Shown piece by piece: positions 1-6,047 of a stretch of DNA of 7,377 bases. Within the stretch, counting starts at the first letter, position 1; the number at the start of each line of letters is the position of its first letter. Where the stretch lies: contig DMYC01000327.1 of NCBI GenBank assembly GCA_003482695.1, positions 1-7,377 on the forward strand. Direction: 5' to 3'. Below the pieces are notes generated by a model. That model was not told the origin of the DNA. It saw only the letters and a program-made list of their open reading frames with translations, and searched no databases. A program made the translations under genes and the position numbers. The DNA comes from Clostridiales bacterium UBA8960. GTDB lineage: Bacteria; Bacillota; Clostridia; Peptostreptococcales; Acidaminobacteraceae.

Positions 1-713
1 ACTTCCTTTATCGGCAATATACCGCCATATTTCACAACACCGCTCTCGAAAAATTCTATTTGAACTGGAACGATTTCAACACCCTTATCAATCGCTTCAT
101 AAAATGTCTTATAGAACTTTGGATCTGTGTCTTTTTTGGGGACAAAGACCTTAGATTCACTTAACACAAGGATGAGAACACCTGCTCGATCACCCGACTC
201 CGAAATGGCCATCAACTCTTCGAGATGTCTCGTTCCTCGAACAGTGGGCGCATCAGGAAACATGGCAACACCCCCGACTGACAAAGAACAGCCTTTCACT
301 TCAACCCAAATCGGACGTTCATCACCTGTCGCTTTTGCTAAAAAATCGATCCTAGATTTCCCATGCTTCGCTTCTGCTTTCATAGACTCGAACTGCCCAA
401 AAGGATTAACCATCGAATCCTTCAGAATCGCCTCAGCAATATATCGATGGTACCCAGAATGTACCATGACAAAAGCGCCGTCCTTTTGTGCTGCAATCAT
501 GTCCCAACTTGTTTTTCGATGCACCGAAGGCACAAACTTAATTAGGCATACGTTGCCTTCGTATAGCAATTCTTTAAGCCTGCCTGGATCATGCACATGC
601 ACTTCGATTAACTGTCCATTCAATTCCACAATCGATAAATAGCGATTCGGTCGGCTTACAAACTTAGCTTTGATGAGTCCATCGATTTTCAAAAGCACCT
701 TGTTTTCATTCAT
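1..713 (-). CDS. sfsA: SfsA family protein (DNA/RNA nuclease SfsA), 3' end cut by window edge
   Basis: Translating the minus strand from ATG at 713 gives 237 codons, open to the window edge. The family signature is plain: HDPGRLKELL (41-50), RIDF (121-124), VEVKG (137-141) and FPDAPTVRGTRHLEEL (152-167). SfsA proteins are usually about 230-235 residues, so only the last few residues are probably missing. The family combines an N-terminal OB-like domain with a C-terminal PD-(D/E)XK nuclease-like fold; D123 with E138-x-K140 fits that triad. E. coli SfsA was named for stimulating maltose fermentation and its true role is unsettled. It is the last visible gene of the operon, starting 13 bp after the LtaS-type gene stops. 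ATG713 is preferred because GGTGG (723-719) lies 5 nt upstream. An in-frame ATG at 725 would add MVDK but has no good ribosome binding site. Confidence 0.93.
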   Translation of the reverse strand, partial: MNENKVLLKIDGLIKAKFVSRPNRYLSIVELNGQLIEVHVHDPGRLKELLYEGNVCLIKFVPSVHRKTSWDMIAAQKDGAFVMVHSGYHRYIAEAILKDSMVNPFGQFESMKAEAKHGKSRIDFLAKATGDERPIWVEVKGCSLSVGGVAMFPDAPTVRGTRHLEELMAISESGDRAGVLILVLSESKVFVPKKDTDPKFYKTFYEAIDKGVEIVPVQIEFFESGVVKYGGILPIKE

Positions 714-716
714 TTT

Positions 717-723
717 ATCCACC
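717..723 (-). promoter_or_regulatory. Ribosome binding site of sfsA
   Basis: The minus strand reads GGTGGAT just upstream of ATG713, with 5 nt between the GGTGG core and the start codon. It lies immediately after the stop codon (729-727) of the upstream gene, so translation is probably coupled. It is the reason for choosing ATG713 over the in-frame ATG725. Confidence 0.55.
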
Positions 724-726
724 ATT

Positions 727-2784
727 TCAATTCATCGTGTACTTATTGGAGGTTGCCAGCAATTTCCCTTTTGAATCCAGTAATTTTATAACGATGTAAT
801 CGCCTTTAACCACTTTCGTCGCTAATTGGATTTCACTAGTCGAAATAAAATCAAATGCAACCTCTTTGTCATTTAGAAAGACCGTCATGCTTTCATAAAG
901 ATTGTTGCCCCTAACAACCGTTTGGTCACCTTGTTCTTTAGCTGAAGTGATTTCAATTTGGGTATAGGCTTTATTATAATCCTTATTTTTAATAATTTTC
1001 CATGCATCTTCTTTAAGTGCATTTTGATATAGTTTAAAAAATAGAGCTTGAGTATTCTGATATAGCGGCATATCTGAAGTGATTTCGTGTCCATTTACAT
1101 CATATCCAACACCACGCAGATAAAGCGGCATATCTGCTCTAAGCATATAGAGCACTTTCATATACTCAGGCATTTCAATTTCAGCCTCTCTTAGCAAAAT
1201 GCTCGTTAGATAAGATAAGTTCATGGTTGGCATCTCTTCTGACGCATCGCTAAAGTTTCTCCAAATGAGGTAAGGCACTGCCATGATGCGCATATCCTTT
1301 TGAAGCACTTCATTGGATTCATTTCCAATATAACCTACTTCTCTGTAAATTTGATAATCTTCACCAAGCATTGGCAAATGATCGCCAAAAAACAGAAGAA
1401 TCGTCGGTTCATCACTTGTTCTTAGATAGTCGACAAGTTTTCCCAGTGCCCTGTCGGAAAGATGGAGGCCTTGTGTGTAATTAGCGAGAAGGTAACGGCT
1501 TGAATCGGTTAACTTAGTTTCTATTTCAATATCAAACGCATCGGATGTAAAGCGGCTATTTCCATAAGGTCCATGATTTTGCATGGTGACGACAAAATTA
1601 AAAACAGGGGCTTTGTTTTGCTCAATCGAATCGATAATCAAATCTGTCGTAAAATCATCCGAAGCAAACACACCTATTTTTTCGTACTGATTCATGAACT
1701 CAACTGTTCGAAAACTGTTGAATCCAAAATGTTCATAAACTTCAAGACGATTATAATACCAGGACATATAGGGATGGATGCCTTCAGAATAGTAACCCTG
1801 TTTTCTCAAGATGGATGCCAAGGTGACCGCTGGCGACTTAATTTCATTTGGATATACCATGTACCAATCGTTTGAAAAATTTTTCATCGTCAGTCCCGTG
1901 AGTATTTCATACTCAGGGTTTGAAGTGCCACCACCAAAAACGGGAACATAAGCTTCACCATATACACTTTCTTTTTTTAGAGCATCAAAAATTGGGATAG
2001 GATTTTTATTGAACTTCACGCCTAACTTGTTTATGTCCCAAAAGGCTTCACTTTGAATAATGATGATATTGGGCCTCTCTGTCAATTTTTCTACATCTTT
2101 CAGTTGCAAGTAAGCATCGAGGTATTGTTCATATAAGACCTTTGCTTCCTGAAGCTGCTCTTCGTGAATAATCATTTGCGCTCTCGTATTGTTTGAAAGC
2201 GAATAAATGAACCCCGACTTGTTGATGGACAGGTCTGCAGAATTGATGTTCTGTCCAATCGAGAAAACGGACACACTCAGTAAAAGGAGTGCGATCATCG
2301 CTGTTCTATGCTTTTGAAGCCTTCCTTGTTTGAACCATTTAACCAATAAGAAACCGCAAAAAACTGCCAAAAGTGTACCAATGGCCATAATGAGGAGTAT
2401 TCTTACATTCATGATTTCAGGCATCAGCACCCATACTTCACTTATGAGAAAAAAATCTTCATAAAGAAGTGGCACGTTGCGAAGCTCGAATTTACCTATG
2501 TTAACGAGACTCAGAATCGCAGTCAGACCACCGACAATAATCGTGACCCAATCGATGCGTTTCGTAAACAACAGCAGAAAAGCAGAGATCATCACCAAGC
2601 TAAAAATGTTAAGCATGAACAAAAATGGTTCGTTAAATACCCAAAAAACCGTTTCGATTAAACTTTTTCTGAATAAAGACTCCATTCCGATTATAACGAT
2701 AAGATAGACCACCAACATTTTAAGAAGCGGCTTAATATTTAGTTTAATTGAGTCACCAATATATTTTAACTTACTACTTTTCAA
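727..2784 (-). CDS. LTA synthase family (LtaS-type) membrane phosphoglycerol transferase, sulfatase fold
   Basis: A 685-residue membrane protein. About five hydrophobic segments fill the N-terminal part (roughly 21-38, 53-73, 77-98, 126-149, 160-178), followed by an extracellular alkaline-phosphatase/sulfatase-type domain (about 235-560). Catalytic motifs match LtaS: IIIIQSEAFWD with metal ligand E246, FGGGTSNPEYEILTG with nucleophile T287, TMQNHGPY with H404, and FFGDHLP with D468/H469. Their spacing is close to that of S. aureus LtaS (E255, T300, D475, H476). By family knowledge these enzymes transfer glycerol phosphate from phosphatidylglycerol to a lipoteichoic acid or related glycolipid acceptor; which product is made here cannot be read from sequence. 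Residues about 607-685 form an extra beta-rich tail resembling an IPT/Ig-like domain, making the protein longer than typical LtaS (about 650). The start codon is TTG at 2784, supported by GAAGGAG 6 nt upstream. It overlaps the photolyase gene by 11 bp. Confidence 0.93.
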   Translation of the reverse strand: MKSSKLKYIGDSIKLNIKPLLKMLVVYLIVIIGMESLFRKSLIETVFWVFNEPFLFMLNIFSLVMISAFLLLFTKRIDWVTIIVGGLTAILSLVNIGKFELRNVPLLYEDFFLISEVWVLMPEIMNVRILLIMAIGTLLAVFCGFLLVKWFKQGRLQKHRTAMIALLLLSVSVFSIGQNINSADLSINKSGFIYSLSNNTRAQMIIHEEQLQEAKVLYEQYLDAYLQLKDVEKLTERPNIIIIQSEAFWDINKLGVKFNKNPIPIFDALKKESVYGEAYVPVFGGGTSNPEYEILTGLTMKNFSNDWYMVYPNEIKSPAVTLASILRKQGYYSEGIHPYMSWYYNRLEVYEHFGFNSFRTVEFMNQYEKIGVFASDDFTTDLIIDSIEQNKAPVFNFVVTMQNHGPYGNSRFTSDAFDIEIETKLTDSSRYLLANYTQGLHLSDRALGKLVDYLRTSDEPTILLFFGDHLPMLGEDYQIYREVGYIGNESNEVLQKDMRIMAVPYLIWRNFSDASEEMPTMNLSYLTSILLREAEIEMPEYMKVLYMLRADMPLYLRGVGYDVNGHEITSDMPLYQNTQALFFKLYQNALKEDAWKIIKNKDYNKAYTQIEITSAKEQGDQTVVRGNNLYESMTVFLNDKEVAFDFISTSEIQLATKVVKGDYIVIKLLDSKGKLLATSNKYTMN

Positions 2785-4138
2785 ACTGTTCTCCTTCTAA
2801 TAACTGAATCGCTGAAACATAGTCTTTCATATTATATTTACGCTTTAGTCCTGCAGCATTCATATACCTCACTTTTCCAAAGATCGGTCTTTCACGCCAC
2901 GGTCTGTCGTGCTTTCCAAAACACCACAGAATACCGGCATAACCATTTGGGTCTCTGCCATCGAGTTCATATTTATCGTTTAAGTAAAGTAAAATTTCCA
3001 ATGCCTTTTCTGGGGACTCCGTCCACTCGATCACTTTCTTCCCCCAATACATGCGCATCGTATTATGCATGTGTCCCGTTAGAACCATTTCCTTTTGTGC
3101 AGCATTCCAGTACGGATCATGTGTCAAACCTTGTTCAAGCACCTGCAAGTCATATATGTGTTCCCGTTCATCATCACGGTGTGACTCGATTGTTTCAAAT
3201 GCCCAACGTGGTAGAGTCCGCTTTAAATCTCGATAATCCTCTTTCGCATAATACAAATAATTGTACGCAAGTTCTCTTCGGACGATTAGTTGTTCGATAA
3301 ATGCATCGCACGGTTGCCCAGATGATAATACCGCATTTGCCACTGTAACTGGAGAAATATGTCCGAAATGCAGATAAGGACTAAGGTTTGAACTTCCAAA
3401 CAAGCCAGGATCCGAAGAATTTGCATTATATTTTTCCAGTTTTTCCGATATAAAAGTGTTTAACCATTTAAGTGCCTCTGATTGACCGCCTTTAAACTTA
3501 GGGCTTACAGGCACGCTTGTGAGCGATGATAAATGCGTATGAAAAATTGCATCAATATCAAGGACAAAGGGATTTCCCTCATGACGACATGTTAATGGCA
3601 CGTCATACGTTCCCTCCAGATAGGCATCCATTTGCCTCATGATGGATGGTCGAATCGCATAAGCGGCATATGCTTCTTTCGCGTATGCCTTATGGACTGG
3701 AATGACTAAATTCGTGTCCACTATATAGACTTCAGCATTTATTTTATTTAATATGTTTTCTCGAATTTTTCTTTCATATATGCCATATCCTTGATCCATG
3801 ACGACTGATTTTGCATGCACTGAGCGTTTCACCACTTCTATCTCTGGATGACCTACACTTAAGACAAACATCGCACCGATGTCATTTAACTTTTCAACCA
3901 CTTCTTTGAGCCCCTGAAGCATGAACATAAAATGCCGCGAATTCGCATTTGGAAAATCAGGCATGATGACGAAGCATACAAGAAGCTTACAATTAAGGCG
4001 ATTGGCATATCTAATCGCAAAGTCAAGCGCATGGTTATCAATCGTGCGTTGTGCTGATTGCATCCAGTAAAGCACGTACTCGCCTTCCGTTCTCTCGCCA
4101 TCTTTTAATACATGCGTAATTCTCTCATGATATCGCAT
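2774..4138 (-). CDS. phr: Class II CPD (deoxyribodipyrimidine) photolyase
   Basis: Starting at ATG4138 the protein is 454 residues, the usual class II size. It is a cytoplasmic FAD enzyme that uses blue/near-UV light to split cyclobutane pyrimidine dimers. Numbering from ATG4138: N-terminal Rossmann-like region with YVLYWMQSAQR (21-31); SNLSPYLHFGHIS (250-262); ELIVRRELAYN-like segment (283-293, with Q in place of the first E-L pair's Leu neighbour, read as EQLIVRREL); THDPYWNAAQKEMV (339-352); MRMYWGKKVIEW (361-372); YLNDKYELDGRDPNGY (385-400); and ERPIFGKVRYM (416-426). This set, especially GRDPNGY, is diagnostic of class II rather than class I photolyases. The reading frame stays open to a TTG at 4222, but that start has no ribosome binding site. 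ATG4138 has GAGGTGA just upstream and matches the family N-terminus. This is the first gene of the operon with the LtaS-type gene and sfsA. Confidence 0.95.
   Translation of the reverse strand: MRYHERITHVLKDGERTEGEYVLYWMQSAQRTIDNHALDFAIRYANRLNCKLLVCFVIMPDFPNANSRHFMFMLQGLKEVVEKLNDIGAMFVLSVGHPEIEVVKRSVHAKSVVMDQGYGIYERKIRENILNKINAEVYIVDTNLVIPVHKAYAKEAYAAYAIRPSIMRQMDAYLEGTYDVPLTCRHEGNPFVLDIDAIFHTHLSSLTSVPVSPKFKGGQSEALKWLNTFISEKLEKYNANSSDPGLFGSSNLSPYLHFGHISPVTVANAVLSSGQPCDAFIEQLIVRRELAYNYLYYAKEDYRDLKRTLPRWAFETIESHRDDEREHIYDLQVLEQGLTHDPYWNAAQKEMVLTGHMHNTMRMYWGKKVIEWTESPEKALEILLYLNDKYELDGRDPNGYAGILWCFGKHDRPWRERPIFGKVRYMNAAGLKRKYNMKDYVSAIQLLEGEQFEK
2791..2797 (-). promoter_or_regulatory. Ribosome binding site of the LtaS-type gene, inside the photolyase 3' end
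   Basis: The minus strand reads GAAGGAG, then 6 nt (AACAGT), then the TTG start codon at 2784. The site is embedded in the Glu-Gly-Glu codons near the photolyase C-terminus, so it settles an otherwise doubtful TTG start and implies translational coupling. Confidence 0.75.
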
Positions 4139-4140
4139 AT

Positions 4141-4147
4141 TCACCTC
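4141..4147 (-). promoter_or_regulatory. Ribosome binding site of the photolyase gene
   Basis: The minus strand reads GAGGTGA, matching the GGAGGTGA anti-16S consensus, with 5 nt between the GAGG core and ATG4138. It decides the start against the longer in-frame TTG4222 version, whose upstream sequence has no such site. Confidence 0.7.
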
Positions 4148-4204
4148 ATTCGGCATTACAATCTGAATCCATTTTAACATAGGCATGGTGCCGATGCTAT
4201 GTTG

Positions 4205-4235
4205 ATCATAAAATGTTAACAATTTGTATTTCCAA
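4205..4235 (-). promoter_or_regulatory. Candidate promoter of the photolyase operon
   Basis: On the minus strand, TTGGAA (4235-4230) is followed by TATGAT (4210-4205) with a 19-bp spacer, longer than the ideal 17. Transcription would begin near 4198, leaving a leader of about 60 nt before ATG4138 and placing the TTG at 4222 outside the transcript. This is the best sigmaA-like match found in the gap, but it is weak. Confidence 0.35.
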
Positions 4236-4260
4236 TAATGCCAAGATGGTTTGTCATTAT
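4235..4260. repeat. Imperfect 26-bp palindrome in the divergent promoter gap (possible operator)
   Basis: Arms ATAATG-c-CAA (4235-4244) and TTG-t-CATTAT (4251-4260) pair at 9 of 10 positions around a 6-nt centre. The right arm contains the -35 element (4251-4256) of the rightward gene, and the left edge touches the candidate -35 (4230-4235) of the operon. The position suits a repressor site controlling both directions. No regulator gene is in the window, and short dyads arise by chance in A/T-rich DNA. Confidence 0.35.
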
Positions 4261-4279
4261 CCTCATATTATAATATAAT
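4251..4279 (+). promoter_or_regulatory. SigmaA-type promoter of the RlmI/RlmQ-family gene
   Basis: TTGTCA (4251-4256), a 17-bp spacer, and a perfect TATAAT (4274-4279). A second TATAAT overlaps it at 4269-4274 but lacks a well-spaced -35. Transcription would start near 4286, giving a leader of about 30 nt that holds the strong site AGAAGGAG (4305-4312), 5 nt before ATG4318. Confidence 0.75.
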
Positions 4280-4317
4280 GAATCAAAGAGTCCTAGCTAT
4301 ATACAGAAGGAGAAACT

Positions 4318-5517
4318 ATGTTTGAGATTAAAATCCACGAAAAACACGTGGAGAAGTATAAAAATATGTACCCTTTGATTTTTAAAGAAGCGATAATCGG
4401 TTATCAGCTGCTCGAGAGTTCAAATCTTGAGGAAGGCGCATTGGTCAAACTTGTCGATGAACGTGGCAAATATATCGCGACTGGTTTTTATGGCATTCAA
4501 AATAAAGGATTGGGTTGGGTTTTAACGAAAAATGAGAAAGAGTCCATTGACTTATCATTTTTTCAAAGAAAAATCTATAACGCGCTTGAAAAGCGGTTAG
4601 GCCTATTCAACAACCCTAAAACCACTGCCTTTAGAGTTTTTAACGGCGAGGGCGATGGCATCGGTGGGATGACAATAGATTTTTATAATGGCAACTATTT
4701 AATCAATTGGTACAGCAAGGGCATTTATAAGTTTAAACCACTTATCATAGAAGCGCTTAAAAAGTCCGTTGAGTTCGATGCCATTTACGAGAAGATTAGA
4801 TTTGATCAGACTGAGGCAGAAAACAATGATGGTTTTATCGTTGGAAAACCTGCAAACTTCCCGATTACCGTGCTTGAAAACGGTGTTCAGCTTTCTGTTT
4901 TCTTTAATGAAGGGGCTATGGTCGGATTATTCCTGGATCAACGTGATGTAAGACGCGTTATTAGAAATCAATATGCTAAAGGGAAACACGTGCTGAATAC
5001 GTTTTCATATACGGGTGCCTTTTCTGTTTTCGCTGCACTTGGCGGTGCACGGTCAACGACAAGTGTCGATTTGGCGAATAGAAGCCTTGAGCATACACAG
5101 AAAAATTTTGAACTAAACGGCATTGACCTTGAAAACCATAAGATTCTTGTGGAGGATGTTTTCCATTACTTTAAGTACGCTTTTAAGAAATCCGCATTAT
5201 TTGATCTGGTCATTCTGGATCCCCCAAGTTATGCGAAATCTAAAGACTTCACTTTCAGCGCAGAAAAGGACTACCCTGGTCTTTTAGCAGATGCAATCAG
5301 AATTACTAAGAATCAAGGTGTCATCATCGCTTCAAACAATTCTAGCACCATATCGCTTGATAAGTTTAAACAAATCATCGGTAGAGGGTTCAAAGAGGCA
5401 AATGCACGTTTTGAAATTCTTGAAATTCATCAACTGCCTAAAGATTTTAGGCCACACCACCTTTATGAAGAAAGCAACTACCTAAAAGTTATATTCATCA
5501 AGGTTTTAAAAAAATAA
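4318..5517 (+). CDS. RlmI/RlmQ-family class I SAM-dependent 23S rRNA methyltransferase
   Basis: A 399-residue cytoplasmic protein of normal length for this family. A PUA-like RNA-binding domain occupies about 1-75, followed by a linker/EEHEE-type region with RVFNGEGDGIGG (106-117) and a Rossmann methyltransferase domain. Visible motifs are GLFLDQRD (203-210), NTFSYTGAF (227-235, SAM-binding motif I), VD (250-251), VED (278-280) and VILDPPSYAKSK (298-309, motif IV). E. coli RlmI makes m5C1962 and carries a Cys-containing motif after motif IV. Here the equivalent stretch reads IIASNNSSTIS (336-346), and the whole protein has no cysteine. As I recall, Firmicute homologues (B. subtilis YwbD, S. 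aureus RlmQ) have been assigned m7G formation at position 2574 (E. coli numbering) of 23S rRNA. I therefore favour an RlmQ-like role, by inference. Start ATG4318 has AGAAGGAG 5 nt upstream. Two in-frame TAA codons end the gene. It is monocistronic, divergent from the photolyase operon. Confidence 0.92.
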   Translation: MFEIKIHEKHVEKYKNMYPLIFKEAIIGYQLLESSNLEEGALVKLVDERGKYIATGFYGIQNKGLGWVLTKNEKESIDLSFFQRKIYNALEKRLGLFNNPKTTAFRVFNGEGDGIGGMTIDFYNGNYLINWYSKGIYKFKPLIIEALKKSVEFDAIYEKIRFDQTEAENNDGFIVGKPANFPITVLENGVQLSVFFNEGAMVGLFLDQRDVRRVIRNQYAKGKHVLNTFSYTGAFSVFAALGGARSTTSVDLANRSLEHTQKNFELNGIDLENHKILVEDVFHYFKYAFKKSALFDLVILDPPSYAKSKDFTFSAEKDYPGLLADAIRITKNQGVIIASNNSSTISLDKFKQIIGRGFKEANARFEILEIHQLPKDFRPHHLYEESNYLKVIFIKVLKK

Positions 5518-5520
5518 TAA

Positions 5521-5562
5521 AAAGCCAATGACCATCTTTTTAACTCAATGGTCATTGGCTTT
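5521..5562. terminator. Bidirectional intrinsic terminator between convergent genes
   Basis: A perfect 15-bp inverted repeat, AAAGCCAATGACCAT (5521-5535) and ATGGTCATTGGCTTT (5548-5562), with a 12-nt loop. It starts directly after the tandem stop codons of the methyltransferase gene and lies 19 bp beyond the DUF1904 stop. Read leftward, the stem is followed by a strong T-rich tail (TTATTATTTTTTT) that lies in the last lysine codons of the methyltransferase gene. Read rightward, the tail is weaker (stem ending CTTT, then GAATTTAT). It probably serves both genes, and the leftward one better. Confidence 0.88.
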
Positions 5563-5581
5563 GAATTTATACCTAAGAAAC

Positions 5582-5911
5582 TTAAAAGTGCGTTCCGTTC
5601 TCATAGTAGTGTGATGGGCTCATTTCATTGAAATACACACACACGTCCTCGTATCCAAAAGCTTTAATTAAATCCGTAATGACTTCTGCAACCTCACTTT
5701 GCATGGTTTCAGATCGTTTAAACCAGTTGATGGTCACAAATGGATATCCCCCTTGATTTTCGACACCCCTTGAGATAAAAGTGGTCGGCGTCCATTCAGT
5801 TGTGAAATGATCCACGGGACAATCTATTATTTGCGATAAAGCGTCCACTACTCTCGCTTCGATTGTTTTCACCTGGTTAAGTTCGAGTCCTTTATAAATG
5901 ATATGCGGCAT
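5582..5911 (-). CDS. DUF1904 family protein (tautomerase-like fold)
   Basis: A 109-residue soluble protein with no signal peptide or membrane segment. It matches the DUF1904 family pattern: the N-terminus starts MPHIIYKG, followed by FTTEW (36-40), PFVTINWFKR (57-66) and the C-terminal YYENGTHF (102-109). The family is small and of unknown function; I recall it being grouped with the tautomerase/MIF fold. A proline directly after the initiator Met would be exposed as Pro-1, the catalytic residue of true tautomerases, though activity is inference. Length is full for the family. ATG5911 has a strong site, AGAAGGAGG, a few bases upstream. It has its own promoter (5939-5967) and the hairpin at 5521-5562 as terminator, so it is likely a single-gene unit, convergent with the methyltransferase gene and divergent from the deacetylase gene. 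Confidence 0.87.
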   Translation of the reverse strand: MPHIIYKGLELNQVKTIEARVVDALSQIIDCPVDHFTTEWTPTTFISRGVENQGGYPFVTINWFKRSETMQSEVAEVITDLIKAFGYEDVCVYFNEMSPSHYYENGTHF

Positions 5912-5938
5912 AAGCCCTCCTTCTTTTCATTTTTTTTA

Positions 5939-5967
5939 ATCGTAGCATAATGATGGCAGCTGGTCAA
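5939..5967 (-). promoter_or_regulatory. SigmaA-type promoter of the DUF1904 gene
   Basis: On the minus strand, TTGACC (5967-5962), a 17-bp spacer, and TACGAT (5944-5939), with a further 27 nt to ATG5911. The -35 matches consensus at five of six bases and the -10 at four of six. The ribosome binding site AGAAGGAGG follows in the leader. Confidence 0.65.
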
Positions 5968-5984
5968 TTATCGAGACATTTAGA

Positions 5985-6013
5985 TTCACATCTCTTATTT
6001 TTTATAATACAAT
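5985..6013 (+). promoter_or_regulatory. SigmaA-type promoter of the deacetylase lipoprotein gene
   Basis: TTCACA (5985-5990), a 17-bp spacer, and TACAAT (6008-6013), each five of six to consensus. A perfect TATAAT (6003-6008) overlaps; with TTTAGA (5979-5984) and an 18-bp spacer it is an alternative reading. Either would give a short leader before ATG6048, with AAAGG (6035-6039) as a moderate ribosome binding site. Confidence 0.6.
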
Positions 6014-6047
6014 GAAATTAAAGACATGATTATGAAAGGTCCACTTT

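Noticed and set aside
127..642. A 171-codon plus-strand open frame
   Set aside because: It lies wholly antisense to sfsA, whose minus-strand translation carries unmistakable family motifs. The plus-strand product shows no recognisable domain.
2947..3300. A 117-codon plus-strand open frame, and others at 1573-1875 and 2477-2707
   Set aside because: All are antisense to the photolyase or LtaS-type genes, lack ribosome binding sites, and have compositions typical of shadow frames.
4139..4222. Photolyase extended upstream to a TTG start at 4222
   Set aside because: There is no ribosome binding site before TTG4222, the added 28 residues do not look like the family N-terminus, and the candidate promoter would start the transcript downstream of it.
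5941..5972. CAGCTG-centred sequence near the DUF1904 -35 as an operator
   Set aside because: Beyond the 6-bp centre the arms do not pair, so the symmetry is no better than chance.
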